Numbered from the stretch's first letter, positions 12,101-23,049 are shown. The stretch is 64,000 nt of DNA from Liopterus haemorrhoidalis (GCA_963971575.1 OZ020611.1:244738654-244802653), one strand, 5' to 3'. The notes: generated from the letters alone by a model not told the origin. Numbers and translations are program-made.

Positions 12101-13528
12101 GTAAGAAAAAAGCAAGCCGATATCTTATTGGTCCTAAGAGATATTAAAGAATCCTTGAAATCACATATCATCCCTTTTCACACTTTAGGGATGTAATTTT
12201 AAAAAACTGTCAATACCATTTCGAGATATTTTAAAAAGACACCTACGTGTAAAAAATAAATTTTATAAGTCAACAAACACATGAAATACGACGGGACGTA
12301 TAATTCACCCCGATTGTAGACTCATCCCTTTAAGGGTTGATTAGAACAAAATCGTGAAATAAGTTTTTCGGCATTTATATGGGTAATCTTTGTAAGTAAA
12401 AACCAAGTCGGTATCTTATTAGTCCTAAGAGATATTAAGGAATTCTTGAATTAACCATTCACCCCTTTTCACCCTTTAGGGATGTAATTTTAAAAAACTG
12501 TCAATGCCATTTCCAGATATTTTAAAAAGACACTTATGTGCCAAAAATAAATTTTGTAACTCAACAAACACAGAAAATACGTCGGGATATATAATTCACC
12601 CCGATTGTAGATTCACCCCTTTAGGGGTTGATTAGGACAAAATCCTGAAATTAGTTTTTCGGAATTTGTATAGGTAATTTTTGTAAGAAAAAAGCAAGTC
12701 GATATCTTATTGGTCCTAAAAGATATTAAAGAATCCTTGAAATCACATATCATCCCTTTTCACCCTTTAGGGTTGAAATTTTAAAAAACTGTCAAAACCA
12801 TTTCGAGGTATTATAAAAAGACACCTATGTGCCAAAAAGAAACCTTATAACTCAACAAACACAGGAAATACAACGGGATGTAAAATTCACCCCGATTGTA
12901 GATTCACCCCTTTAGGGGTTGATTAGGACAAAATCCTGAAATTAGTTTTTCGGAATTTGTATAGGTAATTTTTGTAAGAAAAAAGCAAGTCGATATCTTA
13001 TTGGTCCTAAAAGATATTAAAGAATCCTTGAAATCACATATCATCCCTTTTCACCCTTTAGGGTTGAAATTTTAAAAAACTGTCAAAACCATTTCGAGGT
13101 ATTATAAAAAGACACCTATGTGCCAAAAAGAAACCTTATAACTCAACAAACACAGGAAATACAACGGGATGTAAAATTCACCCCGATTGTAGATTCACCC
13201 CTTTAGGGGTTGATTAGTACAAAATCCTGAAATAAGTTTTTCGGCATTTGTCTGGGTAATCTTTGTAAGCAAAAACGAAGTCGATATCCCATCGACCCGA
13301 AGAGATATTAAAGAATCTGTGAAATCACATTTCACCCCTTTTTCGCCCCTTAGGGGTTGAATTTCGAAAAATCTTTTCTTAGTGGGTGCTTACGTCATGG
13401 AGGGAATATGCCTTCCAAATTTCAAGTTTCTAGGTCCAGGGGTTCGGGCTGGGCGGTGATGAGTGAGTCAGTCAGTCAGTCAGTCAGTCAGTCAGTCAGT
13501 CAGGACACTGCCTTTTATATATATAGAT
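9188..13528 (+). repeat. CTAGCTGA-type repeat with regular ~290-bp satellite, copy 2
   Basis: A second start ACTAGCTGAAAACCCGTG abuts copy 1. From about 10290 the units become regular: the marker GTAGATTCACCCCTTTAGG recurs near 10297, 10580, 10867, 11155, 11446, 11739, 12026, 12318, 12607, 12897 and 13187, a period of 283-293 bp. The units from 12607 and 12897 look identical over their length. The tail is a (TCAG)n run at 13466-13502 followed by TATATATAGAT. No protein frame. Confidence 0.75.
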
Positions 13529-13936
13529 GTTAAAACGGCCAATTTCAATGTAAATGAAATAAAATTGCGAACATTTTCATGAGATACGAACAGTTTTCAA
13601 CTATTTTCTATGAGAGTGAAAGATCCAGAGTTTTATTATTTAATTTTGTGTAACATGTAATAAATACTAATTCGGCGCGATTACACGGCAAGCCGTTTTA
13701 ATATTTAATACTAAATTTATTCCATTAAATGTATTTCATTCTAAATGAAATTCGAAGTATTTCTATTAGATAGGTAATATTTTGAAAATGACACTAACTT
13801 AATATTAAATGTTAAAACGGCTTGCCATAGGCTACCAACACTAATGTCAGCCTATCATGGTCTACTTACATGTGGAAACAATGTATGGATTATACAGGAG
13901 GTATGTTATTAAAAAAGCTAAAGTTCTTCTACTTAC

Positions 13937-14026
13937 CTTGATTGAAATTGAGTTGATTTATGTTGAGTAAACATTCCGCCATTATGTCATCAGTATCCCT
14001 TCCTGCCGCATCTGGCCCAAGTGACT
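13937..14026 (-). CDS. Gene A exon 4 (90 nt, phase 1-1)
   Basis: On the minus strand TTTGTTTTGCAG precedes and GTAAGTAG follows a 90-nt block that is open only in the phase expected from exon 3 of gene A. It encodes an acidic segment including GPDAAGRDTDDIMAEC and then NINQLNFNQ. Exon 3 ends with G and this exon begins AG, restoring GAG (Glu). The intron back to exon 3 is 7.3 kb of transposons. No later exon was found before the window start, so the gene is probably incomplete here. Function unknown. Confidence 0.6.
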
Positions 14027-15047
14027 CTGCAAAACAAAGAAGCCAGTATCATTCATCAGTAGGTTAGGTAGGTACTTTAGATTTATAGGGATTCGTATAG
14101 GCATAACCAAGAATCTTCTGTACCCTCACTATTATGACTGCCTGCGTCTCTATTTCTGTCTGTACGGAAGCATTTGTGGCCAAACGGCATTTACGTAGAG
14201 TGTTGAAATTTGACCTGCAAATACCACTTGACTCGTATATAGGAAAAGTATGGAGACTGCGAAAAAATATATCGCGCCAAGAATATAAACAAACAAGTAT
14301 ATTTGAAAATTAAATCATTTTTGGATGGGGTATCAATTGAAAATCCTTGATATGGGAACAAAAGTAATAAAAAATAAGAAAATGTGAAAAATAAAATTTG
14401 ATGTGATTTAGGCCAGATTTGTGTAAATAATTATTTGTTTAACTAAGTAGAAAAGATGCAGTTTTACAGGTCTGAGACAAGTAATTTTAATTGAGGCCGT
14501 TTTTTAAAAAGGCCCACATTAGAAGAACCTGACCCGAATTTTTGTTTCATATTTAAATTTTGTAAAGATAAAAATTATAGGTAAAAATAAAAATAAGTAG
14601 CAAATAATTAGCAGCGTAAATACGAATTCAACTCCCTTCAGCAAGATAACTAGATAACCCCCCCCCCCCGTACTTAAAGGTACCTCCAGAATCGGCAGCC
14701 GACCCAAACACAAGGGCGAACGAGCCCTCCTCCTGATTCCCGCCTCGAACTTGATAGCACTCCGCGTTTTTTAAACTTTAAAAAACATTTTTATTTATTT
14801 TTAACAAGCAGGTAATGGATATTTGGTTATTTAACGTTTATAGGTTATTTCAGTTTATTGATTTTGTAATGGATAGTGAAGATGAAATTATGGACACCTC
14901 ACCCGACATTATGGATGCACCAAGAAATGAATTTAAAAACTTATTAAAACTGCATTTTCTAAATAAATATATTTAATATTTTAAACGTATTCCAATGAGT
15001 TATTTTCATAGCAACTACTTCTGCTGGCTAGGTTTTACTGTCTAGTT
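14027..15047. other. Gene A intron: repeat-derived, one short ORF
   Basis: 14085-14260 resembles a degraded copy of the TCTG repeat family (GTATAGGCATAACCAAG, TCTGTCTGTACGG, GTGGCCAAACGGC). A C13 run occurs near 14660. A plus-strand frame 14869-14976 encodes MDSEDEIMDTSPDIMDAP and continues to 35 residues; it is acidic like transposon N-termini but not recognised. Nothing else coding. Confidence 0.3.
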
Positions 15048-15078
15048 CAGTGGTTCTCAAACTGGGTGCCCTAGGTAT
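15048..15078 (+). other. hAT-like terminal scrap CAGTGGTTCTCAAACTGG
   Basis: CAGTGGTTCTCAAACTGGGTGCC matches the consensus style of hAT termini. It is cut off by the mariner at 15079. A possible relative of its interior (GGCACCCTAG, CGCGGCACC) lies at 18785-18842, just before another mariner scrap. Confidence 0.35.
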
Positions 15079-16100
15079 ACGAGGTGTGATCAAAAACTTC
15101 GTGTAATATTTTAAATTCCCGCCTCACATTGTTCGGATTTGTAAACTTTTTTGTAGTCATGGTACTTAACCTGTCTTTGACGACTGTTTCAATTGGCAGC
15201 CATATTGGATGTGTATTTTAAATTTGAAACCTAATTAAAGAAATTGTGTTTCTGTATATTCGGCGAGTTTTTATTTTTCACAATGAGAGATCAAAGAATA
15301 TGCATTAAATTTTGCGAGAACATGAAATTAAGTAGCTGTAAAGTAGTGGAAATGTTGCAGAAGTCATTTGTTGGGTCGAGTATGAATGAACGAGCGGTTT
15401 ACAAATGGTATAAACGCTTTTAGGATGGCTGTGAATCTGTTGAAGATGATGATAGAGTTAGGAGGCCCAGCACTTCAATCTCAAGAAGAAATAAAGAAAA
15501 AACGTGGAAGATGTTAAGAAAAACAATTCTTCATCGTATTATAATTAAAGAGGTTGTTTTAAGAAGTTGGTATATCGTATGATTCATATGAAGATATTTT
15601 CACCAATGTCTTGGGTATGAGGCGAGTGACAACGAAATTTGTTCCGCAGTTGTTAAATTTTGAACAAAAAATGTGTCATAAAGACGTCGCTCAGGAAATG
15701 ACAGATGATATCTTCAGTGAGTCAACATTGCTCCAGCCCATCATAAGGAGGACGAGATAAGGGTGGATGTACGGTAATGGCATCTAAACAAAGGCTCGAT
15801 CATCTCAGTGGAAGCTTCCAAATGAACCAAGAACCAAAAAAGCACGCCATGTTCGATTGAATGTTAAAGTTCTTCTCACTGTTTTTTCGAATATCGTGGT
15901 ATTGTGTACCATGAATTTTTACCGCAAGGTTTTACAGTTATTAAAGAATACTATTTGATCTTGTTGCGTCGACAGCGCGAAGCAATTCGTAGAAAACAGG
16001 AATGAAAGGACAATTCTTGGAAATTGCACCATGATAACGCACCAGCTCATACTTCATTGCTTGTTCGAGATTTTCTGTCCAAAATTAACACCGTTATAAT
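15079..16100 (+). pseudogene. mariner transposase pseudogene, 3-prime truncated
   Basis: Terminal ACGAGGTGTGATCAAAAAC at 15079 precedes an ATG at 15283 that opens MRDQRICIKFCENMKLSSCK, a mariner-type helix-turn-helix start, then AVYKWYKRF. Later, WKLHHDNAPAHTSLLVRDF near 16020-16070 contains the second catalytic motif (HDNAPAH). Many stops and deletions separate them. The C-terminal third with the last aspartate is missing where a repeat begins near 16103. Confidence 0.8.
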
Positions 16101-16102
16101 AA

Positions 16103-16925
16103 AAAATTGATGTGAAGTGTGAATTTTCACACATTGCAGGGTTTCGCAGGTATATAATAAGTGAAGGCGGCATGCTGAGTGTGTAGGACAAATTTTGCTT
16201 TGTAGTAACCACGGCAAAATGAACGATCTTTTTAAAATAATTTATCGTCTGTTAATCTCAGAGCTTTAAAAACAAATTTTATGTTAAAATATTTTTTTGT
16301 TAATTTTAATTCGAATACCTAATATTATTATTTAGGTTTCAAAATAAGTGCAGTATTTTTTTTATATAACAAGGTTCATTATGATTTTGAAAATTGGGCC
16401 TATGGCTTTCATTGGTTGTCTTAAATCATACGCTCCGCCCCTCTGGCTTCGTATAAATGACACATAATGAAAATATAATTCCAATTGGTTATTAAATTTA
16501 CGCTCTTGAAAATTAAATTCAAAATGTGCTAAAATATAACTAGAATTTTAACAAATTAATTTAAACATAATAAATATGAAAAAAAAAAAACAAAAAATAA
16601 AATTGACTCCACAAGCCAGGAACGAACCTGTGTAGTGAATAACGATCCTGTGTGGTTGTCGAGCAACTGAGCCACTAGACCACCAAACGCTTATCAACTT
16701 AGTGTGTTATAAGAGTATAACATGTATGCATCGTCAACCAAAAAACACAAAAAATGCGTTATTTTCCGAAAACATAATCTGATCAAAAATTCCTGTTGTA
16801 CTATTCCGGTTCACACCATTATGTTATTTAATCTATAAGTATTTTACTACTAAAAATGATTTATTCTTGTTTGATACCTTAAAAACAAACAACTAAACTA
16901 GTTCAAATAAATATGTAGTTATTAG
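16103..16925 (-). mobile_element. TCTG-family element, reverse copy with tRNA-like cassette
   Basis: In reverse this matches the copies at 20195 and 41326: end motif GTGTGAATTTTCACACA..AGGGTTTCGCAGGTAT (16110-16150), AAGAGCGTAAATTTAATAAC near 16495, and GAAAATAACGCATTTTTTGTG near 16750 followed by GGTGTGAACCGGAATAGTAC. The middle holds a tRNA-like segment (16604-16690). The TCTG head seems lost where Penelope sequence begins. Confidence 0.6.
16604..16690 (-). other. tRNA-like (pol III box A/B) segment
   Basis: On the minus strand TGGTCTAGTGGCTCAGTTGC resembles a tRNA box A and, about 50 bases on, GGTTCGTTCCTGGC resembles box B. It sits inside the TCTG-family element, so it is SINE-like rather than a tRNA gene; no proper acceptor pairing is apparent. 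Confidence 0.45.
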
Positions 16926-18400
16926 ATTCCGGGATAATAGGTCAGGAACAAAGAATTACTCCGTATTGACGTAAAACTAGTTTCGATAAACTTGTATTAT
17001 CTTCTTCAGTTACACTACATAAATCGAAACAGAGAAATGATACAATTAGGCATATAACGGGTGTTTTTTTTAGAGGTATAGAACTTTAAATTGCAATAAA
17101 ACAACGATGGATTATTCGATTGACATGAATTTTTTTTTATTCGAAAGATAATCTTGTGGCATTACATTAAATCATACCAACAAGACGGCGCAACATGTCA
17201 CACAGCTCGTGCCACAATCGATTTATTGAAAGACACGTTTGGTGACCGCCTAATTTCACGTTTTGGACCTGTGAATTGGCCTCCAAGATCTTGTGATTTA
17301 ACACCGCTGGACTACTTTCTGTGGGGCTATGTAAAGTAATTGGTCTATGCGGATAAGCCACAAACGCTTGACCATTTGGAAGACAACATTCGCCGTGTTA
17401 TTGCCGATATACGGCCACAAATGTTGGAAAAAGTCATCGAAAATTGGACGTCCAGATTGGACTACATCCGAGCCAGCCGTGGCGGTCATATGCCAGAAAT
17501 CATATTTAAAATGTAATGCCACAAGATTATCTTTCGAATAAAAAAAAATTCATGTCAATCGAATAATCCATCGTTGTTTTATTGCAATTTAAAGTTCTAT
17601 ACCTCTAAAAAAAACACCCATTACAATAAATTAGTCACTATTGTCTTAATTAAGTATAAAACTTACTCAATAATGGTACATATGTAGTGATGTGAGCAGT
17701 CCTCCCTTAGATGAGGGTGGATAATAAAAAACTGTCATATTATTATAGCAATATTTTAAAAACAAATAAAAAACCAGATTAAATCACTATAAAGTCATAA
17801 AATATTAAGTATCGCAGATTAATAAATATTATGAAATAAAATACAGTAAAATAGACAAAAATCAATCACAAAATATCACAGAATTAACATGGAAGCAAAT
17901 TAACTTTAGCTGACCAACATTGAGAAACAGACTGCGACAACATTTATACGCGTATCAGACGCAATCAGACGCGTATAGATTTATTATCTTTTAACAATTG
18001 TGCAAATTGGTAGTGTCTTGTTGGACATTAATATTATTTTTATTAGATTTTATGTAGGTATATCATTTCTTTTATAAGACTTTTATAATAATTATTTTCA
18101 GTATCTAAAATAAGATAATTTTCAAAGTCGAAATTATGATTTTTTTCAGTAATGTGTAAAGGAATAGGAAGTTGTTTTAAATTTCTAACATCTTGTTTGT
18201 GTTGTGTTATGCGTTTTTTTAAATACTGGCAAGTCTGTCCTGTGTCCTGTGTATGTCGACAAACAATCTTTACATTGAATTCTGTAAATGACCTTAATAT
18301 CTTTATCTCTATTATCTTTATCTTTTATCCTAGAAAATATCACAAGCATAACACAACACAAACAATTATCAGGCATAATTTAGTCATTAATAAAAAATAA
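16926..18400 (-). pseudogene. Penelope-like element, GIY-YIG endonuclease end
   Basis: The minus strand from about 18376 encodes KVIYRIQCKDCLSTYTGHR, then after frameshifts the equivalents of a LKKRI..H and a FENYLILDTENNYYKSLIKEMIYL tail. VY.I.C..C...Y.G is the Cys-bearing GIY-YIG start specific to Penelope-like elements. Downstream (16926-17890) is its AT-rich 3-prime part, containing CTTGTATTATCTTCTTCAGTT and interrupted by the 17057-17621 element. The RT domain is not present. Confidence 0.65.
17057..17621 (+). mobile_element. IS630/mariner-type element with 110-bp perfect TIRs
   Basis: The first 110 bp (from GGGTGTTTTTTTTAGAGG at 17059) recur as an exact inverted copy ending at 17619. 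TA is duplicated outside (17055-17056, 17622-17623). The interior encodes the C-terminal part of a DDE transposase: QQDGATCHTARATIDLL with the second catalytic D, then PPRSCDLTPLDYFLWGYVK with the third, and GGHMPEIIFKM at the end. A TAA follows WGYVK at 17337, and the N-terminal half is absent. A short, internally deleted but young copy. It lies within a Penelope remnant. Confidence 0.9.
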
Positions 18401-18842
18401 ATAAATTTGTCAAAAACACAAAAACTGCAATATTTTCTAAAAATGTAAACTAATCAAAAATTCCTCTCATACGTTTGGGTAACCATTTTGGGTATACGGG
18501 TACGGGACAAGAACTTTTTTAGCACATTATTGAATAAAATCATATGAAAATGAAATTAATTTAAAAAAACTACATTTTGTTCTTTAATCTACTTCTTAAG
18601 AGCTTCCTTTTGATACCACACAATAAATTTTAAAAATACCTATATTTTTTTTTTTCAAACGACGCAAAAAATCGATATTTTTCGAAAAACTAATTTGATC
18701 CAAAATTCCTGTTGAACTATTCCGGTTCCCAATTAAGTAAATTATATATATATATTTTTTCAGATATAAAACAAGCAAAATTCAAGGCACCCTAGTTTCA
18801 TTTCTCTGTATTGATTCTGTGGAGTTCGCGGCACCTCTATCA
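18401..18842. other. Degraded TCTG-family pieces in gene A intron
   Basis: Two diverged copies of the GAAAATAACGCATTTTTTGTG / TCCTGTTGTACTATTCCGG region occur in reverse near 18420-18480 and 18655-18730. No coding signal. Confidence 0.35.
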
Positions 18843-18965
18843 TACGAGGTGTCATCAAAAACGTGCAATTTTTTAGTTTACAAAACAATATTTATTTATT
18901 TATCAATTTTGTCCCCTTCAAAATAGTTTCCATCGGATATACTCAATGCACTTATGCCACCGTTT
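18843..18965 (-). pseudogene. mariner terminal fragment
   Basis: ACGAGGTGTCATCAAAAACG is a mariner end. In reverse the next 110 bases read as a WHKCIE..YFEGDKID-like transposase tail with a frameshift. Truncated by the TCTG repeat at 18966. Confidence 0.6.
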
Positions 18966-19014
18966 TTAGGATTTTATAGGTATGACCAAAAAACCCTTAT
19001 ACCGTCATTTTGTC

Positions 19015-19052
<38 letters not shown>

Positions 19053-19848
19053 TCGGTAAAAATTGTAGCCAAACGGCTAAACCTAGAGAGTTGAAAATTG
19101 GCATGCTTGTACAACTTTTTGACCCGCACATAGTAAAAATACTAAAACATCTAAAAAACATATCCCCCTAAAAATATAAACAAATATGTGCTCATCGAAA
19201 AAAAAAATATTTTTTTAAAATTCTGAGTAGGGTATCAAATGAAAGCCCTTAGTACGTGGATTAACGATCAAAATTTAATTTTAGCCAAATAAATTATTTT
19301 GAGGCGATTTTTGCCAAAATTGTGCAGAAAAATTTTTGTCCCACACCTGTAGCCCAGATGGTTTAAACTAAAAATGTGAAAAAATTCTAAGTAATGTATA
19401 TTAGTTAACTACATATTTATTTGAACTAGTTTAGTTGTTTGTTTTTAAGGTATCAAACAAGAATAAATCATTTTTAGTAGTAAAATACTTATAGATTAAA
19501 TAACATATTGTTAATAATAGAAATGTGTTTTTGAAATTGAAAAGAATGAAGACATTTATTGATATATTTGTTATTAATTTAATGAAGACTTAGACACAAA
19601 GCAAATGTCGAAAAACTCACTGAGATTTTTTAATTTAAAATTTAATGTGATAAAATGTTTGAAAATTATTTAAATTTAGTTTAAACAAATTAAATGGAAG
19701 CTCCTAGTTCTCAAATAACGAATAAAAATTATTATGGAAAAAATATTGGAGGAATATCTACACATCCTGCATTTTGTTGGCTTCTTACACTTATTAAATA
19801 CCTACAAAATCCTGAAATGTGTAAAAATTCACACTTTACATCAATTTT
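18966..19848 (+). mobile_element. TCTG-family element, copy without tRNA-like cassette
   Basis: Starts TTTTTAGGATTTTATAGG, (TCTG)n at 19014-19053, then GTAGCCAAACGGCTAAACC and CATGCTTGTACAAC. Ends near 19848 with ACCTACAAAATCCTGAAATG and a hairpin AAAAATTCACACTTT. The middle (about 19510-19790) differs from other copies; a small plus-strand frame at 19694 is of no recognised family. Confidence 0.55.
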
Positions 19849-20194
19849 TATTATTACCATTTTATATTATGAGGAATTTGGAAAAAATAGGATTTAACAT
19901 GTATTAATCTATTTAAAAATCTTTTTAAAATATACAGTTTCATTTAGAAATGCACTTAACTATCAAAAACATATATTTTTATCACATCTTGGTGATACCA
20001 AAATATTTACTACGTGCATTCCCATCGAATTAAATAAAACGCAAGTGTCTGTCATGATACAGAAATTATTCTAGGATCAAATATAGCAGTTTACTTTCTA
20101 ATTTTGTTCAGTTTATTGAAAATTAAGTAAACGAGTATACTCGTTTGTGCCCATGTTCCAAAACATGTACAGATTATTTATTAAATGTCATTTT
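19849..20194. other. AT-rich spacer
   Basis: No gene or clear repeat boundary seen. Confidence 0.3.
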
Positions 20195-21048
20195 TAGGGT
20201 TTTGTAGGTATGACCAAAAAACCCTTATACCGTCATTTTGTCGTCTGTCTGTCTGTCTGTCTGTCTGTCTGTTCGGTAAAAATTGTAGCCAAACGGCTAA
20301 ACCTAGAGAGTTGAAATTTGGCATGCTTATACAACTCTTTGACCCGCACAGAGGAAAAATACTGAAACATCTAAAAAACATACCCCCCTAAAAATATAAA
20401 CAAATATATGCTCATCGAAAACAAAAATATTTTTTTTAAATTAGGGTATTAAATGAAAGCCCTTAGTACGTGGATTAACGATCAAATTTTTATTTTTACA
20501 AAATAAATTATTTTGATGCGATTTTTGCCAAAATTGTGCAAAAAAAATTTTGTCCCGCACCCTGTAGTCCAGATGGTTTAAACTAAAAATCTAAAAAAAA
20601 TTTAAGTAATGTATATTGATGTGAACCGAAATAGTACAACAGGAGTTTTTGATCAGATTATGTTTTCGGAAAATAACGCATTTTTTGTGGTTTTTGGTTC
20701 ACAAAGTACAAAAGTTATACCAATGTAAGACACTCACATGCAAAGCGTGCGATAGCGTAATGGGTTAGAGCACTGCTAAAATGAGCTGGAAAACGAAGGG
20801 TTTCGAGTTCGAAATCGATTTCGATTTTGACAAATGTTGTATTTAATTTTTAAGAGCGTAAATTTAATAACCAGTCTTATTATATGATTAACAAAAGATA
20901 AATTATTTTAAAAATATCGTTCATTTTGCCGTGATTACTACAAAGTAACATTTGTCCTACACACTCAGCATACCGCCTTCACTTATTATATACCTGCGAA
21001 ACCCTGAAATGTGTGAATATTCACACTTCACATCAATTTTTAAAAATG
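20195..21048 (+). mobile_element. TCTG-family element with tRNA-like cassette
   Basis: Head AGGGTTTTGTAGGTATGACC at 20198, (TCTG)n 20243-20270, AATTGTAGCCAAACGGC, then GTGTGAACCGAAATAGTAC near 20620. A tRNA-like block at 20750-20820 follows. The tail has ACCTGCGAAACCCTGAAATG and a TGTGAATATTCACA hairpin near 21010-21025. It ends where the gene A duplication block begins. Confidence 0.65.
20750..20820 (+). other. tRNA-like segment in TCTG element
   Basis: GATAGCGTAATGGGTTAGAG resembles box A and GAGTTCGAAATCG resembles box B. Sequence differs from the segments at 16604 and 41897 although it occupies the same place in the element. Confidence 0.45.
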
Positions 21049-21322
21049 TGTGGGCCGCAATATATATCGTTGCGGGTCACATGGTATCAGTTAATACAAA
21101 TCATAGAATGGTACAGGCCGTACAATCAGAGGTGCTACACATGAATCGCTAGCCGGCAGTTTCCTTATGCACTATAAATAATCGGCGGACAATAAATCGG
21201 TATCGGCCAATAATAAAAGGCCATTTAATTGATAATCGGCCAATTTGCTTATCGGTGCAACCCTAATAATAGCAATAATACATACATTTCTCGATAAATC
21301 ATTGCTAACAAATTTTACTTAC

Positions 21323-21397
21323 CAAGATATTCCATGAAGGCACTTCCTATCTGATATTCATCAAACTGATCCACTTCGTCAGTAGTAACAGTTGGTT
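21323..21397 (-). CDS. Gene A exon 3 (75 nt, phase 1-1)
   Basis: Minus strand: acceptor ...TTATTTTAG, 75 coding nt, donor GTAAGTAA. In the frame carried from exon 2 it is fully open and encodes PTVTTDEVDQFDEYQI followed by GSAFMEYL. The first codon is completed as GAA (Glu) by the G ending exon 2. The first part is close to exon 3 of gene B while the second part is unrelated in sequence. Intron to exon 2 is 145 nt. Acidic, no known domain. Confidence 0.7.
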
Positions 21398-21542
21398 CTA
21401 AAATAAAATAAAGAAAGCATTCACCATTAGTTAAAAGATCCCAGTCGTACCTTTCAATATTTGAAAAAATACATTTTACACAGCTAACTCCATGCAACTC
21501 AGGTCTCTCTTCTGATCCTGAGTAGTTAATATTCGCACTTAC

Positions 21543-21617
21543 CTCCTTGTTGCGGGGAAGGCAGCAGGGGAACTCCGTTGTCCAGCTCAGCGGCCCATGA
21601 AGTGGAGGCGACATGCC
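21543..21617 (-). CDS. Gene A exon 2 (75 nt, phase 1-1)
   Basis: Minus strand: acceptor GTTGTGTTCCAG, 75 nt, donor GTAAGTGC. The frame carried from exon 1 is open and encodes VASTSWAAELDNGVPLL and ends in a PSPQQG segment. Another frame is also open, so the chosen one rests on phase agreement with exons 1 and 3 and on its conservation in gene B, where changes such as ELDN to EPDN keep it open. The intron separating it from exon 1 is only 61 nt. Confidence 0.7.
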
Positions 21618-21678
21618 CTGGAACACAACACACGCAGTATCAGGCCCATTCATTGCGGACATCATGTACGACACTCAC

Positions 21679-21727
21679 CCAGCTCAACATGCTCTCCTCG
21701 CTCACACACATCACTTTTCGACTGCAT
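21679..21727 (-). CDS. Gene A first coding exon, ATG to donor
   Basis: The minus-strand ATG at 21727-21725 opens MQSKSDVCERGEHVEL and one further base before a strong donor G|GTGAGTGT. The start is supported by the paralogous exon at 38657-38696, which also has an in-frame ATG and ends in a similar RGEQIEL, and by a TATA box in the duplicated upstream block. A mariner is inserted at 21730-21731, so the leader between promoter and ATG is now 1.26 kb longer. No signal peptide or membrane segment is encoded. Function unknown; possibly a nuclear or cytosolic disordered protein. Confidence 0.6.
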
Positions 21728-21731
21728 TATA

Positions 21732-22987
21732 CCAGGTCTACAAGTATGAAATGCGGATTTTTTTCAAACTTGCCGCGCAAACAGAGTGTATAGTTCAAAG
21801 TTTCAACACATATGGCGTTTTGTTAAGTTATCATTAAGTGTCAAATGCGTATAGGTTATAATATGAAAAGTGATCATATAGTTTTGTTTTACTGTGTTAA
21901 AAATGTCAAAATTTTGTGCCAAATAAAGAGCATTCGCAGACAGTACTACTGTTTTGTTTTCATTTGAAAAAAACTGCTGCTGAATCATACCGACTGCTTC
22001 GAGAAGCTTATGGTGAATATGCTCCATCGCAAGATTGGAGAAAAGTGACTTTGATCTTACAGACAAAGAACACGGAAAACCTCCAAAAAAATATGAAGAT
22101 ACAAAATTGGAAACATTTCTACAGGAAGACGATAGTCAATCACAAAAACAACTAGCAGAGCAGTTAGGCGTTAGTCAACAAGCTGTTTCCAATCGCCTAC
22201 GAGAGATGGGTAAGATCCAGAAAATCGGCAGATGGGTTCCACATGCATTGAATGAGAGGAAGATGGAAAAACGCAAAAACACTTGTGAAATTTTGCTTGC
22301 ACGATACAAAAGTCTTTTTTGCATCGTATCATTACTGGCGATGAAAAATGGATTTATTTTGAAAATCCCAAACGCAAAAAGACATGGGTGAACCCAGGCT
22401 CACCATCCACATCAACTGCAAGACCGAATCGCTTTAGCAAAAAGACAATGCTCTGTACTTGGTGGGACCAAAAGGGTGTGGTCTATTATGAATTGTTAAA
22501 ACCTGGTGAAACAGTTACTACCCAACGCTACCAACAACTGATCGAATTGAACCATTCGCTGCTCATGAAACGACCAGAATACGAAAGAAGACAGCACAAG
22601 GTAATCTTTCTTCACGATAACGCTCTATCACATAAGGCAAAAGCAGTTTGCAACACATTGGAGGCACTCAATTGGGAAGTGCTACCCCATGCCGCTTACT
22701 CACCAGACTTGGCCCCTTCAGATTACCACTTGTTCGCATCGATGGGTCACGCACTTGCCGAGCAGCACTTTTGTTCATATGTAAATGTGATAGAATGGCT
22801 AGATGAATGGTTTACGGGGAAAGGGGAAGAGTTCTACTGGCGAGGTATTTACAAATTGCCTGAAAGATGGGAAAAATGTATAACTTCTAATAGAGTATAC
22901 TTTGAATAAATAAACTTTTACTGTTCTTTTGAGTTTAATGTGTTTTATTTAAAAAAAAAAAACCGCATTTCATTCTTGTAGACCTGG
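21732..22987 (+). mobile_element. mariner (mori/cecropia-like), nearly full length, TA duplicated
   Basis: TIRs CCAGGTCTACAAGTATGAAA and its inverted partner ending CTTGTAGACCTGG, flanked by TA at 21730-21731 and 22988-22989. At 1256 bp it has the normal mariner length. It lies in the 5-prime leader of gene A, opposite to that gene. Block B at 38.7 kb lacks it, so insertion followed, or spared one copy of, the duplication. Confidence 0.95.
21904..22909 (+). pseudogene. mariner transposase, frameshifted
   Basis: The transposase reads in three frames: the start after ATGTCAAAATTTTGTG with NKEHSQTVLLFCFHLKKTAA; then from about 22035 DFDLTDKEHGKPPKKYED and the second helix-turn-helix QLAEQLGVSQQAVSNRLREM; then from 22319 HRIITGDEKWIYFENPKRKK, where the D of GDEKW is catalytic. 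HDNALSHKAKA follows (second D) and YSPDLAPSDYHLF (third D of D,D34D), ending NRVYFE. Two indels, near 22030 and 22310, break it, so it makes no full protein, but all catalytic residues remain. Close to lepidopteran mori-type mariners in style. Confidence 0.9.
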
Positions 22988-23049
22988 TAAGTCTGATAAC
23001 ACTACGACGATTACTTAATTTCAGTGTATAGTCGCACAAAGTAGACTGT

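Larger units (their letters stand above)
6618..13733. repeat. Inverted arms bracketing the satellite region
   Basis: Arms at 6618-6790 and 13555-13733 are inverted copies (for example AAAACGGCTTGCCGTGTAA, CGCGCCGAATTAGTATTTAT). The pair looks like the long TIRs of one element into which the satellite-bearing repeats (6858-13528) were inserted. A partial third copy of the arm follows at about 13800-13830. No transposase seen. Confidence 0.55.

Noticed and set aside
10290..13350. Regular repeats resembling a CRISPR array
   Set aside because: Period is 290 bp with no short repeat/unique spacer alternation, in a eukaryotic transposon setting. It is a satellite.
20181..20391. ORFs with SVCLSVCL or DRQTDRQ runs
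   Set aside because: They come from the (TCTG)n run of a dispersed repeat; the same occurs at 40.2 and 41.3 kb.
20750..20820. True tRNA gene
   Set aside because: Box-like words are present but acceptor and anticodon arms do not pair convincingly, and the segment lies within a repeat family.
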